DNA of 64,000 nt. It comes from Mycobacterium sp. ITM-2016-00317 (lineage in GTDB: Bacteria > Actinomycetota > Actinomycetes > Mycobacteriales > Mycobacteriaceae). Below, in pieces: positions 11,083-20,216 of this stretch. The stretch is from NCBI RefSeq assembly GCF_002968295.1, contig NZ_CP134399.1, positions 1,550,001 through 1,614,000 on the forward strand, read 5' to 3'. The first letter of the stretch is position 1. Every line of letters begins with the position of its first letter. The position numbers were made by a program, and so were the translations under genes. The notes under the pieces are model-generated. The model saw only the letters and a list, made by a program, of their open reading frames with translations. It ran no database searches and was not told the origin of the DNA.

Positions 11083-12063
11083 TCAGCCTTCCCTCAGCGC
11101 GGCCAGCAACCTGCGGGCGGCATGCACCCGACCCTCCGCCGCGCCGGCCAGCGTGTCCAGAGCGCACTCGGGATCGGCGGGCGGCCCCATGTGTCCGCAG
11201 CCGCGCGGGCATTCCTCGATCGCGTCGGCCAGGTCGGAGAACGCCATCACGACGTCGTCGGGTGCGATGTGGGCCAGGCCGAACGACCGGATGCCGGGGG
11301 TGTCGATGACCCAGCCGCCCTGCCGCAGGGGCAGTGCGATCGACTGGGTGGAGGTGTGCCGCCCCCGGCCCACATCGGTGACCGCGCCGGTGGGCCGGAA
11401 CGCCTCCGGCACAAGGCGATTCACCAGCGTGGACTTGCCGACCCCGGAGTGGCCCAGCAGTGCGGTGACCTTGCCGGTCAGCAGCGAACCGACCGACTCG
11501 AGCGGATCGTCGCGACCCGCGGTGGTGATGATCAGGTCCAGGTCGCGGAACTGCTCGGCGAACGGCTCGGCCGGCGCGAGATCGGTCTTGGTCAGGCACA
11601 GGATCGGCACCAGCCCGCCGGCGTAGGCCGCGATCAGCGTGCGCTCGACCAGGCCGGTGCGCGGCGGCGGATCGGCCAGCGCGACCACGATCAGCAGCTG
11701 ATCGGCGTTGGCGACGAACACCCGCTCGGTCGGATCGGTGTCATCGGCGGTGCGGCGCAACACCGTTCGGCGTTCACCGCGACGCACGATGCGGGCCAGC
11801 GTGTCGGTGCGGCCCGACAGGTCGCCGACGACGTCGACCTCGTCGCCGACCACGATCGGGGTGCGACCCAGTTCGCGGGCGCGCATCGCGGTCACCCGGC
11901 GGGCGGGATCACCGCCGAGCACGCACCCCCAGCGGCCCCGGTCGACGGTGACGACCATGGCCTGCTCGGCGTCGGCGTGCTCGGGCCTGGTCTTGGTGCG
12001 CGGCCGCGAGCCGCGTCCGGGGCGGATCCGGACGTCAGACTCGTCGTATTCGCGCTTGCTCAA
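11083..12063 (-). CDS. rsgA: Ribosome small-subunit-dependent GTPase RsgA
   Basis: A 326-residue circularly permuted GTPase that helps late 30S subunit maturation. An N-terminal OB-fold precedes the permuted G motifs: TKTD (G4), GHSGVGKST (G1), then DTPG (G3). A C-terminal zinc knuckle uses CPRGCGH and the later Cys in PADPEC. The start is the TTG at 12063, five bases after the aroA stop, giving the conserved REYDESDVRIRPGRGSRPR N-terminus. The two genes are almost certainly one transcript. The gene matches Rv3228. Confidence 0.93.
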   Translation of the reverse strand: MSKREYDESDVRIRPGRGSRPRTKTRPEHADAEQAMVVTVDRGRWGCVLGGDPARRVTAMRARELGRTPIVVGDEVDVVGDLSGRTDTLARIVRRGERRTVLRRTADDTDPTERVFVANADQLLIVVALADPPPRTGLVERTLIAAYAGGLVPILCLTKTDLAPAEPFAEQFRDLDLIITTAGRDDPLESVGSLLTGKVTALLGHSGVGKSTLVNRLVPEAFRPTGAVTDVGRGRHTSTQSIALPLRQGGWVIDTPGIRSFGLAHIAPDDVVMAFSDLADAIEECPRGCGHMGPPADPECALDTLAGAAEGRVHAARRLLAALREG

Positions 12064-12068
12064 CGCCG

Positions 12069-13400
12069 CTATGTCCTCCCCGCCTGCGGAGCGCCGTCCT
12101 GCAGGTCGGTCTGGCCGGCCAGCATCTCGGCCCACATCTGCGGGAAGTCCGGCAGCGTCTTGGCAGTGGTGCCGATGTCCTCGACCTCGACGCCGGGCAC
12201 CCGCAGGCCGATGATGGCGCCCGCGGTGGCCATCCGGTGGTCGGCGTAGGACTGCCACACACCGCCGTGCATCTGCGTCGCGGTGATCTCCAGACCGTCC
12301 TCGGTCTCCTCGCACCGGCCGCCGATGCGGTTGAGCTCGGCGCTCAGCGCCGCCAGCCGGTCGGTCTCGTGGCCGCGCAGATGCGCGATGCCGCGCAACC
12401 GCGACACCGAGCCCGGAGTGGCCAGCGCGGCCATCGCGGCGACCGACGGGGCAAGTTCGCCGACCTCGCGCAGGTCGATGTCGATGCCGCCGTAGTTCGT
12501 CGCGCCCTGCAGTTCGAGGTAGGAATCCCCTTGCCGCACTTCGGCGCCGAAGCCGGCCAGGATGGTCCGGATGGTGTCGGCGGGCTGGATGCTGACGGCC
12601 GGCCAGCCCATCATGCGCACCGTGCCGCCGCTGATCACCGCGGCAGCCAGGAACGGCACCGCGTTGGACAGGTCGGGTTCGATGACCCAGCGCCTGGCCT
12701 CGACCCGGCCCGGGGCCACCCGCCACCGGCCTGCGGTGGAGTCGTCGACCTCGACACCGGCGTCGCGCAGCATCGACACCGTCATCGCGATGTGCGGCGC
12801 CGACGGCACCGCGCCGCCGGTGTGCACCACGGTCAGACCCTCGGTGAACGCCGCGCCGGACAGCAGCAGACCCGACACGAACTGCGACGACCCGGACGCG
12901 TCGATCTCGACCGTGCCCCCGCGCACCGAACCGGACCCGCGCACCGCGAACGGCAGACCGTCGCCGTCGACCTGCACCCCCAGCCCGCGCAGCGCGTCCA
13001 GCAGTGGCGCGATCGGCCGCGAGCGGGCCTGCTCGTCGCCGTCGAACGTGACGGTCTCGGTGGTCAGCGCCGCCACCGGCGGCAGGAAGCGCAGGACCGT
13101 GCCTGCCAGGCCGCAGTCGATGCGGGCACCGTCCTGCGGGGCGAGCGCGCCGCTGACCGTCAACTTGCAGCGGTCGCTGTCGTCGGATTCCACCGACACC
13201 CCGAGGTCCCGCAGCGCCGCGATCATCAGGTCGGTGTCGCGGCTGCGCAGCGCTCCGCCGATCGTCGAGGCGCCCTGCGGCACCGCGAGCGCGGCCAGGA
13301 CGAGAGCCCTGTTGGTCTGCGATTTCGAGCCGGGCACGGTGACCGTCGCATGGATGGGTGTCGCCGTCGACGGTGCATGCCAGGTACTCATCAGGTTCAT
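12069..13400 (-). CDS. aroA: 3-phosphoshikimate 1-carboxyvinyltransferase (EPSP synthase)
   Basis: A 443-residue enzyme of the shikimate pathway. It joins phosphoenolpyruvate and shikimate 3-phosphate to make EPSP on the way to chorismate. The [17 protein letters not shown] substrate-binding stretch is near the N-terminus; the usual glyphosate-region motif appears as [10 protein letters not shown], and [12 protein letters not shown] is in the second domain. Two in-frame ATGs are close together (13400 and 13391). I chose 13400 because CAGGGA lies just upstream. The biosynthetic aroA is unrelated in regulation to the catabolic shikimate genes at 30-34 kb. It is divergent from the SRAP gene across an 86-bp promoter region. 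Confidence 0.95.
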   Translation of the reverse strand: MNLMSTWHAPSTATPIHATVTVPGSKSQTNRALVLAALAVPQGASTIGGALRSRDTDLMIAALRDLGVSVESDDSDRCKLTVSGALAPQDGARIDCGLAGTVLRFLPPVAALTTETVTFDGDEQARSRPIAPLLDALRGLGVQVDGDGLPFAVRGSGSVRGGTVEIDASGSSQFVSGLLLSGAAFTEGLTVVHTGGAVPSAPHIAMTVSMLRDAGVEVDDSTAGRWRVAPGRVEARRWVIEPDLSNAVPFLAAAVISGGTVRMMGWPAVSIQPADTIRTILAGFGAEVRQGDSYLELQGATNYGGIDIDLREVGELAPSVAAMAALATPGSVSRLRGIAHLRGHETDRLAALSAELNRIGGRCEETEDGLEITATQMHGGVWQSYADHRMATAGAIIGLRVPGVEVEDIGTTAKTLPDFPQMWAEMLAGQTDLQDGAPQAGRT

Positions 13401-13486
13401 TGTTCCCTGTCGCGGATCCGGCGCGCCCAAGCACCCTGAACGTCGCATCTCGCGCCGGATTCACGGGGTCTGGAACCATGGAGGGC

Positions 13487-14239
13487 ATGTGCGGACGTTT
13501 CGCGGTGACCACCGATCCGGCGCTGCTGGCCGAGAAGATCAAAGCCATCGACGAGGCCACGGCCCAGCTCAAGGACGCGCCCGCGCCGAACTACAACGTC
13601 GCGCCGACGACCAGCGTCGCGACCGTCGTCAAACGGCACAGCGAGCCCGACGACGAGTCGACGCGCCGGGTCCGGCTGATGCGCTGGGGCCTGGTGCCGC
13701 CGTGGGTCAAGGCCACCGACGACGGCGGCCCCGTCACCAGCGGACCGCTGCTGATCAACGCCCGCTCGGACAAGGTCACGTCCTCGCCGGCGTTCCGCAG
13801 CTCGGCCAAGGCTAAACGCTGCCTGGTGCCGATGGACGGCTGGTACGAGTGGCGCGGCACCAAGGGCGACAAGACACCGTTCTTCATGTACGCCGGCGAC
13901 GGCGAGCCGCTGTTCATGGCCGGACTGTGGTCGACGTGGCGGCCCAAGGGCGCGGCCGAGGACAGCAAGCCTCTGCTGAGCTGCACGATCATCACCACCG
14001 ACGCGGCAGGCCCACTCGCCGACATCCACGACCGGATGCCGCTGACCATCAGCAAGCGCGACTGGGACCACTGGCTCGACCCGGACGCCCCGATCGACGA
14101 AGGGCTGCTGCGCGGCCACGGCGACCTCGACCGCATCGAGATTCGCGAGGTGTCGCGGCTGGTCAACAGCGTGCGCAACAACGGCCCGGAGCTCATCGAG
14201 CCCGCCGAGCCGCAAGCCGAGCAGGGCACGCTGCTGTGA
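13487..14239 (+). CDS. SRAP-domain abasic-site-processing protein (HMCES/YedK family)
   Basis: A 250-residue SOS-response-associated-peptidase family protein. It forms a thiazolidine crosslink with abasic sites in single-stranded DNA and shields them. The start MCGRF places the crosslinking cysteine at position 2, exposed after Met removal. The other conserved parts are YNVAPT, MRWGLVPPW, INARSD, RCLVPMDGWYEW with the catalytic Glu, and HDRMPL with the conserved His. The start at 13487 is fixed by the requirement for Cys2; upstream ATGs would bury it. The gene matches Rv3226c. Its stop overlaps the next start (GTGA), implying translational coupling with the methyltransferase. Confidence 0.92.
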   Translation: MCGRFAVTTDPALLAEKIKAIDEATAQLKDAPAPNYNVAPTTSVATVVKRHSEPDDESTRRVRLMRWGLVPPWVKATDDGGPVTSGPLLINARSDKVTSSPAFRSSAKAKRCLVPMDGWYEWRGTKGDKTPFFMYAGDGEPLFMAGLWSTWRPKGAAEDSKPLLSCTIITTDAAGPLADIHDRMPLTISKRDWDHWLDPDAPIDEGLLRGHGDLDRIEIREVSRLVNSVRNNGPELIEPAEPQAEQGTLL

Positions 14240-15753
14240 ACCACCCCCTGCACGCGACCGGCGTCGTCGACGCGCTGGCCGCCGACCTCCGGTCGGCCGG
14301 ATACACCACCGACGGGGTCACCGAACTGCTCGGCGCGGACGCGGGCGCCGCGTTCAGCCGCGGCCTGTGGTGGTCGGCGCTGCGCGCCACCGACCGTGCC
14401 CCCGCGGACCGGCAGCGGCTGGCCACGTTGATCCGGCTGTTCCTGCTCGGCACCGAGGAGTCGCGGGACGCGCTCGGGCGGGCGCTGCCGAGTGCGGGTG
14501 TCGACGCGCTGATCGACAACGGCGTCGTCGAACCCGCCGAGGCCGACACGGTGCGCGCCGCGCTGGACATCAGGCCGCACAGCGACGGCGCGACGGACCT
14601 GCTGGTGGTCTCCGACCAGGACTCCGCGCTGCGCTCCGGCCCGGTGCATCACGACCACGTGCTCGGCATCGGCGGCGCGTCGGTGTCGCTGGCGCACGCG
14701 GTGGTGCGGGCGCCGGTGGGCCGTGCGCTCGATCTCGGCACCGGATGCGGGATCCAGGCGCTGCACCTGAACGCGCACTGCGAGGAGATCGTCGCCACCG
14801 ACACCAACCCGCGCGCACTGGCGCTGGCCGCGGCCACCGCGCGCCTCAACGGCATGTCGTGGGATCTGCGCTGCGGCAGCATGTTCGAGCCGGTGGCCGG
14901 TGAGCGTTTCGACCTCATCGTGTCCAACCCGCCGTTCGTGGTCGGCACCGGCTCGCTGGACTACATCTACCGGGACTCCGGGATGGCCGGGGATGCGTTG
15001 TGCCAGAACCTGGTCGAACAGTCCGCCGACCATCTGCTGCCGGGCGGCACCGCGCAGATCATGGCGAACTGGATCGTGCGCCGCGGAGAGGAACAGGGCG
15101 GCTGGCGCGACCGCGTGCGCGGTTGGCTCGCCGGGACCGGCCTGCACGCCTGGGTGGTGCAACGCGAGTTCGCCGACCCGATCAGCTACGTGTCGCTGTG
15201 GACGTCGGACGCCGGTGAACCGCCCGAGCAGGCCGCGCGCCGCGGCGGCCAGTGGCTGGACTGGTTCGACGCCGAGGGCATCGCCGGGGTCGGCATGGGC
15301 CTGATCACGCTGCGGGCGCCGCGGGTGGGGGAGACCCGCGCCCCCGACCAGGTGCTCGAAGAGATCACCGGCGCCGACGAGGCGCTGACCGGTCCCGAAG
15401 TCGAGGCGTTCTTCGCCCGCCGCGAGTACCTGCACGACACCGGCGACGAGCAACTGCTCGCCGCCCGGTTGTCGACGGCGCCGGTGTTCCTGGAGGAACA
15501 GTCCCTGCCCGGACCCGACGGTTGGCAGGTCGTCGGTGCCGCGGTGCGCCGCCCGGGCGGGCCTGCCGCGGTCATCGGCGTGGACGAGGTCTCCCGGGCA
15601 TTGTTCGCCGGGTGCCGGGGCGAAGTTCCGCTGGGCACCCTGATCGAGTTGCTCGCCCGCTTCCACGGCGTGGGCGCCGACGCGCTCGCCGAGGCGGCGC
15701 TGCCGGTGGTGCGCGAGGCGATCGGCCGCGGCATCCTCTATCAGGCGCGGTGA
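14236..15753 (+). CDS. SAM-dependent methyltransferase with DUF7059 N-terminal domain
   Basis: A 505-residue protein. Residues 1 to about 150 form an alpha-helical domain of the DUF7059 type. A Rossmann methyltransferase domain follows, with RALDLGTGCGIQALHL and the amino-methylation motif SNPPF. NPPY/F is typical of enzymes that methylate a planar nitrogen, such as the Gln of release factors or an exocyclic base nitrogen. Residues from about 370 form a further C-terminal domain. The target is unknown. The GTG start overlaps the SRAP stop codon. No gene of this kind is in the remembered M. tuberculosis order at this place. Confidence 0.82.
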   Translation: MNHPLHATGVVDALAADLRSAGYTTDGVTELLGADAGAAFSRGLWWSALRATDRAPADRQRLATLIRLFLLGTEESRDALGRALPSAGVDALIDNGVVEPAEADTVRAALDIRPHSDGATDLLVVSDQDSALRSGPVHHDHVLGIGGASVSLAHAVVRAPVGRALDLGTGCGIQALHLNAHCEEIVATDTNPRALALAAATARLNGMSWDLRCGSMFEPVAGERFDLIVSNPPFVVGTGSLDYIYRDSGMAGDALCQNLVEQSADHLLPGGTAQIMANWIVRRGEEQGGWRDRVRGWLAGTGLHAWVVQREFADPISYVSLWTSDAGEPPEQAARRGGQWLDWFDAEGIAGVGMGLITLRAPRVGETRAPDQVLEEITGADEALTGPEVEAFFARREYLHDTGDEQLLAARLSTAPVFLEEQSLPGPDGWQVVGAAVRRPGGPAAVIGVDEVSRALFAGCRGEVPLGTLIELLARFHGVGADALAEAALPVVREAIGRGILYQAR

Positions 15754-15757
15754 GAAC

Positions 15758-16537
15758 TCACCCGCACGCCAGTGCGGTGACCACCGCGTAGGGGGCGGTG
15801 AAGGCCACGACGCCCGACGGTTCGACGTAGCCGGCCAGTGTCTTCTCGAACTCCGCGGTCAGCCTGTCCTGCTGTGCGGGGTCGGCGCGTCGGAAAGTCG
15901 CCACGTGCACCGGGGACTCCGCACGCAGGAACCGCAGTGCCGCGGCCACGGACTCGAACTCCCACCTGTGCCGGCCGAAAGTGATGTCGATTTCGCCGAA
16001 ATGCGGTGCCAGCCGGGCCGCCAACGTCTCGGTGTCGCCCCACTGTTCCGGGGAGAAGTCGGTCGCCGGCGGCGGTCCGAGCACCGCGACGACAGGATCG
16101 AAGAACGGATTGCTGCCATTGCGCACCCATGCCGAAAAGACAAGCACTCCAGTCGGTTTGAGTAGCCTGGCAATCTCGTCGACCTGGCGGGCGGGGTCGA
16201 CGAAGATGATCCCCATGTTCGAGACCACGGCATCGAACGTCCGCATGGGCAAGCCGGTGTCGGCCGCGTCGGCGGTGCGCCAGGTGACCGCGTCGGCCCC
16301 GCGGCGCTGCTCGGCGATGGCGATGAGCTCCGGGGTGTAGTCGACGCCGGTGACCTGCGCGCCGCGGGCGGCGGCGGCGAGCGCGGCGCTGCCGGTGCCG
16401 CAGGCCAGGTCGACCACCGCGGCGCCGCGCAGCGGCCGGCGCCGCTCGAGCGCGTCGACCACCTGCCCGGCAATCGGGGCGATGCGGTCCCCGACGGCGT
16501 CGTAGCGTCCGGATGACCAGATTGTCGACGAGGACAT
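15758..16537 (-). CDS. Class I SAM-dependent methyltransferase
   Basis: A 259-residue protein with the SAM-binding motif VVDLACGTGSAAL, motif II DYTPELI, and FDAVVSNMGIIF at the motif IV position. This pattern is common to small-molecule and lipid methyltransferases of the UbiE type, but no substrate can be assigned. The ATG at 16537 gives a compact start; there is no clear ribosome site. It converges with the preceding methyltransferase (4-bp gap) and is divergent, over 25 bp, from the DUF2071 gene. Confidence 0.78.
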   Translation of the reverse strand: MSSSTIWSSGRYDAVGDRIAPIAGQVVDALERRRPLRGAAVVDLACGTGSAALAAAARGAQVTGVDYTPELIAIAEQRRGADAVTWRTADAADTGLPMRTFDAVVSNMGIIFVDPARQVDEIARLLKPTGVLVFSAWVRNGSNPFFDPVVAVLGPPPATDFSPEQWGDTETLAARLAPHFGEIDITFGRHRWEFESVAAALRFLRAESPVHVATFRRADPAQQDRLTAEFEKTLAGYVEPSGVVAFTAPYAVVTALACG

Positions 16538-16562
16538 CGCTCGAGCGTGCCACGATGACACT

Positions 16563-17285
16563 GTGGGCGTCCTGCCAATGCCACCACCGCCTCCGGTGCG
16601 GAGGCCGGTGCTGCTCGCCCAGGCGTGGGCCGACGTCACGTTTGTGCACTGGCCGGTCGACCCCTCCGCCGTTGCGCCTTTGTTCCCGCCCGGCACCCGC
16701 CCGGACGTCATCGACGGGCGAACCTACGTGGGCCTGCTCCCGTTCGCGGTGCGGCACACCGAGCTCGCTGCAGCGCTGCGCCTTCCGTACGTCGGGTCGT
16801 TCGCCGAGACCAATGTGCGGCTGTATTCGGTGGACGACGCCGGTCGCCACGGAGTGCTGTTCCTGGCGCTGGAGACGCAGCGGATCGCTGTGGTGCCGGT
16901 GACGCGCGTCGGGCTCGGGGTGCCCTACAACTGGGCGAAGATGAGCGTGACCCGCTCCGGCCCCGAGATCTGCTACCGCAGTGTCCGCCGGTGGCCAGGG
17001 CCCGCGCTGCGCAACGAGATGACCGTCGAGGCCGGGACGGCCGTCGAGCCCACGCCGCTGGAGGTCTGGCTCACCGCGCGGTGGGGCGCGCACACCCGCA
17101 AGGCCGGCCGCACCTGGTGGGTGCCGATCTCCCACCCCGCGTGGCCGCTGCGCACCGCCGAGATCGCCGATCTGCGCGACGAACTCGTCGCCGGGGCGGG
17201 CGTCGAGTGCGCGGGCCCGCGGCTGCGTGCGCTGTTCTCGCCCGGGGTGCCCGTCCGGTTCGGCAGGCCCAGCCCGCTCCGCTGA
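16563..17285 (+). CDS. DUF2071 (YqjF-like) family protein
   Basis: A 240-residue protein with the family pattern: an early aromatic/HW motif (FVHWPVDP), PPGTRPDVIDGRTYVGLLPF, ETNVRLYSV, and a late TRKAGRTWWVPISH. The function of the family is unknown; its fold resembles acetoacetate decarboxylase-type beta barrels. It starts at a GTG 25 bases from the divergent methyltransferase and ends 59 bases before the IS30 element. No signal peptide or membrane segment is evident. Confidence 0.75.
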   Translation: MGVLPMPPPPPVRRPVLLAQAWADVTFVHWPVDPSAVAPLFPPGTRPDVIDGRTYVGLLPFAVRHTELAAALRLPYVGSFAETNVRLYSVDDAGRHGVLFLALETQRIAVVPVTRVGLGVPYNWAKMSVTRSGPEICYRSVRRWPGPALRNEMTVEAGTAVEPTPLEVWLTARWGAHTRKAGRTWWVPISHPAWPLRTAEIADLRDELVAGAGVECAGPRLRALFSPGVPVRFGRPSPLR

Positions 17286-17298
17286 CCGCCCTGGTTTG

Positions 17299-17317
17299 CG
17301 CGGAATAGCGTTCCCGG
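17299..17317. repeat. Left arm of an intergenic palindrome split by the IS30 element
   Basis: CGCGGAATAGCGTTCCCGG pairs with the sequence at 18617-18635 (reverse complement CGCGGAACAGCATTCCTGG): 16 of 19 positions are Watson-Crick, and two of the other three would be G-U in RNA. Without the IS the arms would be about 53 bases apart. This would be a plausible terminator between the DUF2071 gene and the convergent SDR gene. A close copy of this arm is at 46858-46884. Confidence 0.7.
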
Positions 17318-17344
17318 CTGCGAAATCGAGCCTCAAAGTCAAGT

Positions 17345-18590
17345 GGTTATGGCAACGCTTAGGCTGCTTGGCTAATCAGGGCGGCCATGCGCCGTGCTGG
17401 TGTGTCGAGGTTGAGTGTGGGTCGTGGTCGGGTGTTGAGTTTGTCGGCGACGGCTCGCAGGTCGGCTTTGGTGTAGGCGCTCAGATTGCTGCCCTTTTCA
17501 AACCAGTGGCGTAGCAGCCGGTTGGTGTTCTCGTTGCTGCCGCGCTGCCAGGGCGAGTGAGGATCGCAGAAGTACACCGGGGCTTGGAGCTGCAGCGAGA
17601 TGTCCTGCCAGCGGGCCATTTCGCTGCCGCGGTCCCAGGTGATCGAGCGGCGCAGGTGATCGGGGAGTTCGGCCATCGCCTCAAGCATCGCCGTGGCGAC
17701 CGCTTCGGAGGTGTGGTCCACGGGCAGGTGCAACAAGATGGTGAATCGAGTGCTGCGTTCGACCAGGGTGCCGATCGCGCTGGTGCCGCGGGCGCCGACG
17801 ATCAGGTCGCCCTCCCAGTGCCCGGGTACGGCGCGATCGGCGGCTTCGGCGGGTCGCTGACTGATACGCAGCACGTCGTTGAACGTGCCGCGCCGTTCGC
17901 CATGACCATGAGCCTTTCGCGCCGCTCGTCGAGTGGACAGGCATTTATGCAGATCAGCGCGCAGTTGGCCACGAGTCTGCACATAGAGGCTTTGGTAGAT
18001 GGTTTCGTGGCTCACCCGTGCCAGCTTGTCATCGGGGTGATCTCGGGCCAACACCTCAGCGATGAGTTTGGGGCTCCACCCGTCGTCCATCCACGCTTCC
18101 ACCGCCGCGCACAGGTTCGGATCAGCGAGCTTGAACGTTTTAGGCCGCTTGGCATTGCGCGCCGCGCGGGCATGAGCCAATCGAGCGTGATAATCCCCAT
18201 TAGCGGTGCTGTTGCGCTGAACCTCTCGCCAAATGACCGAGCGACTCCTCCCCAGCTGGGCGCCGATCGCTGCGTAACTCAAAGAGGCGTCGAGGCCGCG
18301 CATGATCACGATGCGTTCATCGAAACTGAGCCGGCGTCCTGGGCCCCCACAGCGCGTAAGGTCGCCCGGCTCAGCCAGGCCGGACCCGCCGTTTCCGTTG
18401 AGTAGTCTCATCGACCCAGCGTTGCGCCACCACATATAGCCGGCCTGATACGACACGCCGACCATCCAGGCGGCATGTTTCACCGGCTCTCCGATGCACA
18501 CCAGCTCGTAGAACTCACGCCGAACCGCCAACCCAAACCGCCGCCCACTAGTCACCGCAAACCCTCACTCCGCCGGATGTTGCAGTGACC
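17345..18590. mobile_element. IS30-family insertion sequence
   Basis: The element is about 1246 bp and carries one transposase gene on the minus strand. Its ends are imperfect inverted repeats: GGTTATGGCAAC at the left and, read inward, GGTCACTGCAAC at the right, sharing GGT.A..GCAAC. The dinucleotide GT directly flanks both ends (17343-17344 and 18591-18592), fitting the short 2-3 bp target duplications of this family. Boundaries are inferred from these two features only. Insertion occurred in the loop of an intergenic palindrome and does not interrupt a gene. Confidence 0.8.
17359..18555 (-). CDS. IS30-family transposase
   Basis: A 398-residue DDE transposase. The N-terminal half carries helix-turn-helix regions (LSYAAIGAQLGRSRSVIWREV) that bind the terminal repeats. 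The catalytic domain shows the first Asp in GHWEGDLIVG, the second in TWDRGSEM, and the Glu in RGSNENTNRLLRHWF. The frame is intact from ATG to stop, so the element may still be active. Base composition is slightly lower in GC than the flanking genes. The start at 18555 has a reasonable distance to the right terminal repeat. Confidence 0.93.
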   Translation of the reverse strand: MTSGRRFGLAVRREFYELVCIGEPVKHAAWMVGVSYQAGYMWWRNAGSMRLLNGNGGSGLAEPGDLTRCGGPGRRLSFDERIVIMRGLDASLSYAAIGAQLGRSRSVIWREVQRNSTANGDYHARLAHARAARNAKRPKTFKLADPNLCAAVEAWMDDGWSPKLIAEVLARDHPDDKLARVSHETIYQSLYVQTRGQLRADLHKCLSTRRAARKAHGHGERRGTFNDVLRISQRPAEAADRAVPGHWEGDLIVGARGTSAIGTLVERSTRFTILLHLPVDHTSEAVATAMLEAMAELPDHLRRSITWDRGSEMARWQDISLQLQAPVYFCDPHSPWQRGSNENTNRLLRHWFEKGSNLSAYTKADLRAVADKLNTRPRPTLNLDTPARRMAALISQAA

Positions 18591-18616
18591 GTATGAATCC
18601 GCCAGCTCGCCCACGA

Positions 18617-18635
18617 CCAGGAATGCTGTTCCGCG
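18617..18635. repeat. Right arm of the palindrome split by the IS30 element
   Basis: CCAGGAATGCTGTTCCGCG is the partner of the arm at 17299-17317. It lies directly before the stop codon of the convergent SDR gene, where a shared bidirectional terminator would be expected. Confidence 0.65.
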
Positions 18636-18640
18636 GGAGG

Positions 18641-19486
18641 TTATGGCCCGGTGTAGCCCGGGGGATTGGCCGACTCCACCCAGAAGTCCACACCGAGGTC
18701 GGAGCCCGGCACGCAGTCGTACGCCGACAGGTCGGTGACGCCGGATTCCAGCAGGACGTCCTCGCACAGCAGCGTGTTGCCGGTGTAGCTGGACGGTTTG
18801 GTTAGGACCGCGTACGCCGCGTCGGAGTAGATCTCCGGCTTGCGGGAACGCGCCATCGACTCGTCGCCGCCCAGCAGGTTCTGCACGGCGGCGGTGGCGA
18901 TCATGGTGCGCGGCCACAGCGTATTGGAGGCGATCCCCGCATCGCGCATCTCTTCGGCAATGCCCAACGCGCACAACGTCATCCCGAACTTCGCCATCAT
19001 GTACGGGGTCGGCCGCAGCCACTTGGACTCCAGCAGGATCGGCGGCGACAGCGTCAGGATGTGCGGGTTGTCGCGGCCCTTCATGTGCGGGATGCAGGCC
19101 TGCGACACCGCGTACGTGCCGCGCACCTGGATGCCGTTCATCAAATCGAAGCGCTTGAGCGGAACCTCTTCGATGGAGCCGAGATTGATCGCCGAGGCGT
19201 TGTTCACGCAGATGTCGATGCCGCCGAACCGCTCGACCGCCGCGGCCACCGCGGCGGCCACCGAATCACCGTCGCGCACGTCGCCGACGATCGGCAGGGC
19301 CTGCCCGCCGGCCTCCTCGATCTCCTGGGCCGCGGTGTACACGGTGCCCGGCAGCTTGGGATGCGGTTCGGCGGTCTTGGCCACCAGCGCGATGTTGGCG
19401 CCGTCGGCCGCGGCGCGCTTGGCGATCGCGAGCCCGATACCGCGGCTGGCCCCGGAGATGAACATGGTCTTTCCCGCAAGCGACAT
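18641..19486 (-). CDS. Short-chain dehydrogenase/reductase (Rv3224-like, HSDL2 type)
   Basis: A 281-residue NAD(P)-binding oxidoreductase. It has the cofactor motif SGASRGIGLAIA, the NNAS motif (CVNNASAINLG), a serine-containing strand LTLSPP, and the catalytic YMMAK (YxxxK). The C-terminal region (VDFWVESANPPG) resembles the HSDL2-like subgroup, which often lacks a known substrate. The gene corresponds to Rv3224. It follows the YbaK gene after 9 bases, suggesting an operon. Confidence 0.85.
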   Translation of the reverse strand: MSLAGKTMFISGASRGIGLAIAKRAAADGANIALVAKTAEPHPKLPGTVYTAAQEIEEAGGQALPIVGDVRDGDSVAAAVAAAVERFGGIDICVNNASAINLGSIEEVPLKRFDLMNGIQVRGTYAVSQACIPHMKGRDNPHILTLSPPILLESKWLRPTPYMMAKFGMTLCALGIAEEMRDAGIASNTLWPRTMIATAAVQNLLGGDESMARSRKPEIYSDAAYAVLTKPSSYTGNTLLCEDVLLESGVTDLSAYDCVPGSDLGVDFWVESANPPGYTGP

Positions 19487-19495
19487 GAGCCCACC

Positions 19496-19993
19496 CTAGG
19501 GGGCGCAGATATCGGCGGTCACCGCATCGGTCAACCGCACCAGGTCCTGCGGTGCGAGCGCGATGTCCCAGCCGCGCTTACCCGCGCTGCACAGCACCCG
19601 GTCCCACTGCAGGGCCGAGGAGTCCACCACGGTGGGCAGCGCCCGGCGCTGGCCCAATGGGGAGATGCCGCCCACCACATAGCCCGACGACCGCTGGGCG
19701 TCGGCCGGATCGGCCATCGTCGCCTTCGTCGCGCCGAGCGCCGCGGCGGCGGCTTTCAGTGACAGTTTGGCCGGCACCGGCAGCACCGCGACGCCCAGGC
19801 CGGTGGGCAGCGCCACTACGAGCGTCTTGAGGATCTGGGCGGGTTCGAGGCCGCCGGCGTGCGCCAGTTCGTGGACGGCTTCCTCGCCGTAGGACCCGCC
19901 GCGGGGGTCGTGCCGGTACTGGAGCACCTCGTGCGGGACGCCGGCAGCCACCAGGGCCGCGATCGCCGGTGTCGCTGCACGTGCCACCGGCAC
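19496..19993 (-). CDS. YbaK/EbsC-type aminoacyl-tRNA deacylase
   Basis: A 165-residue protein of the family that hydrolyses mischarged Cys-tRNA(Pro). Seen are the N-terminal TPAIAALVAAGVPHEVLQY, the conserved catalytic-region lysine in ILKTLVV, PAKLSLKAAAAALG, and the GGISPLGQRR motif. As I recall, this region is annotated in M. tuberculosis as two short genes (Rv3224A/B); here it is a single intact frame. Two GTG codons (19993, 19987) are possible starts. It is divergent from sigH. Confidence 0.85.
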   Translation of the reverse strand: MPVARAATPAIAALVAAGVPHEVLQYRHDPRGGSYGEEAVHELAHAGGLEPAQILKTLVVALPTGLGVAVLPVPAKLSLKAAAAALGATKATMADPADAQRSSGYVVGGISPLGQRRALPTVVDSSALQWDRVLCSAGKRGWDIALAPQDLVRLTDAVTADICAP

Positions 19994-20009
19994 AGCCTAG
20001 GACGGACGG

Positions 20010-20036
20010 GGAACAACCACCCCGGTGGCCGCTGTT
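20010..20036 (+). promoter_or_regulatory. SigH-dependent autoregulatory promoter of sigH
   Basis: A GGAACA -35 element (20010-20015) is separated by 18 bases from a GTT -10 element (20034-20036). This matches the ECF SigH/SigR consensus GGAAY...GTT. Transcription would start near 20043. This leaves room for the in-frame ATG at 20121 with its strong ribosome site, as well as the conserved start at 20217. Confidence 0.7.
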
Positions 20037-20216
20037 GTATGCGACAGCTTCGATCGGCCCCGGTGGGCTGGTCGCCGCGGGTGGTCGGTGTTTGCCTTTA
20101 GGATCTGCAGAAGGGGATTGATGGTGCCAGTGTTGGCCATGGAGGCCCCTTCCGGCCCAGTGAACGTACTGGACGTGATCAGTGGCACCGCTACAGAAGG
20201 GACGGTGTTCCCCAGG

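Noticed and set aside
18552..19022. Open frame crossing the right edge of the IS30 element
   Set aside because: It is antisense-frame shadow of the SDR gene joined to IS flank, has no ribosome site and no recognisable sequence.
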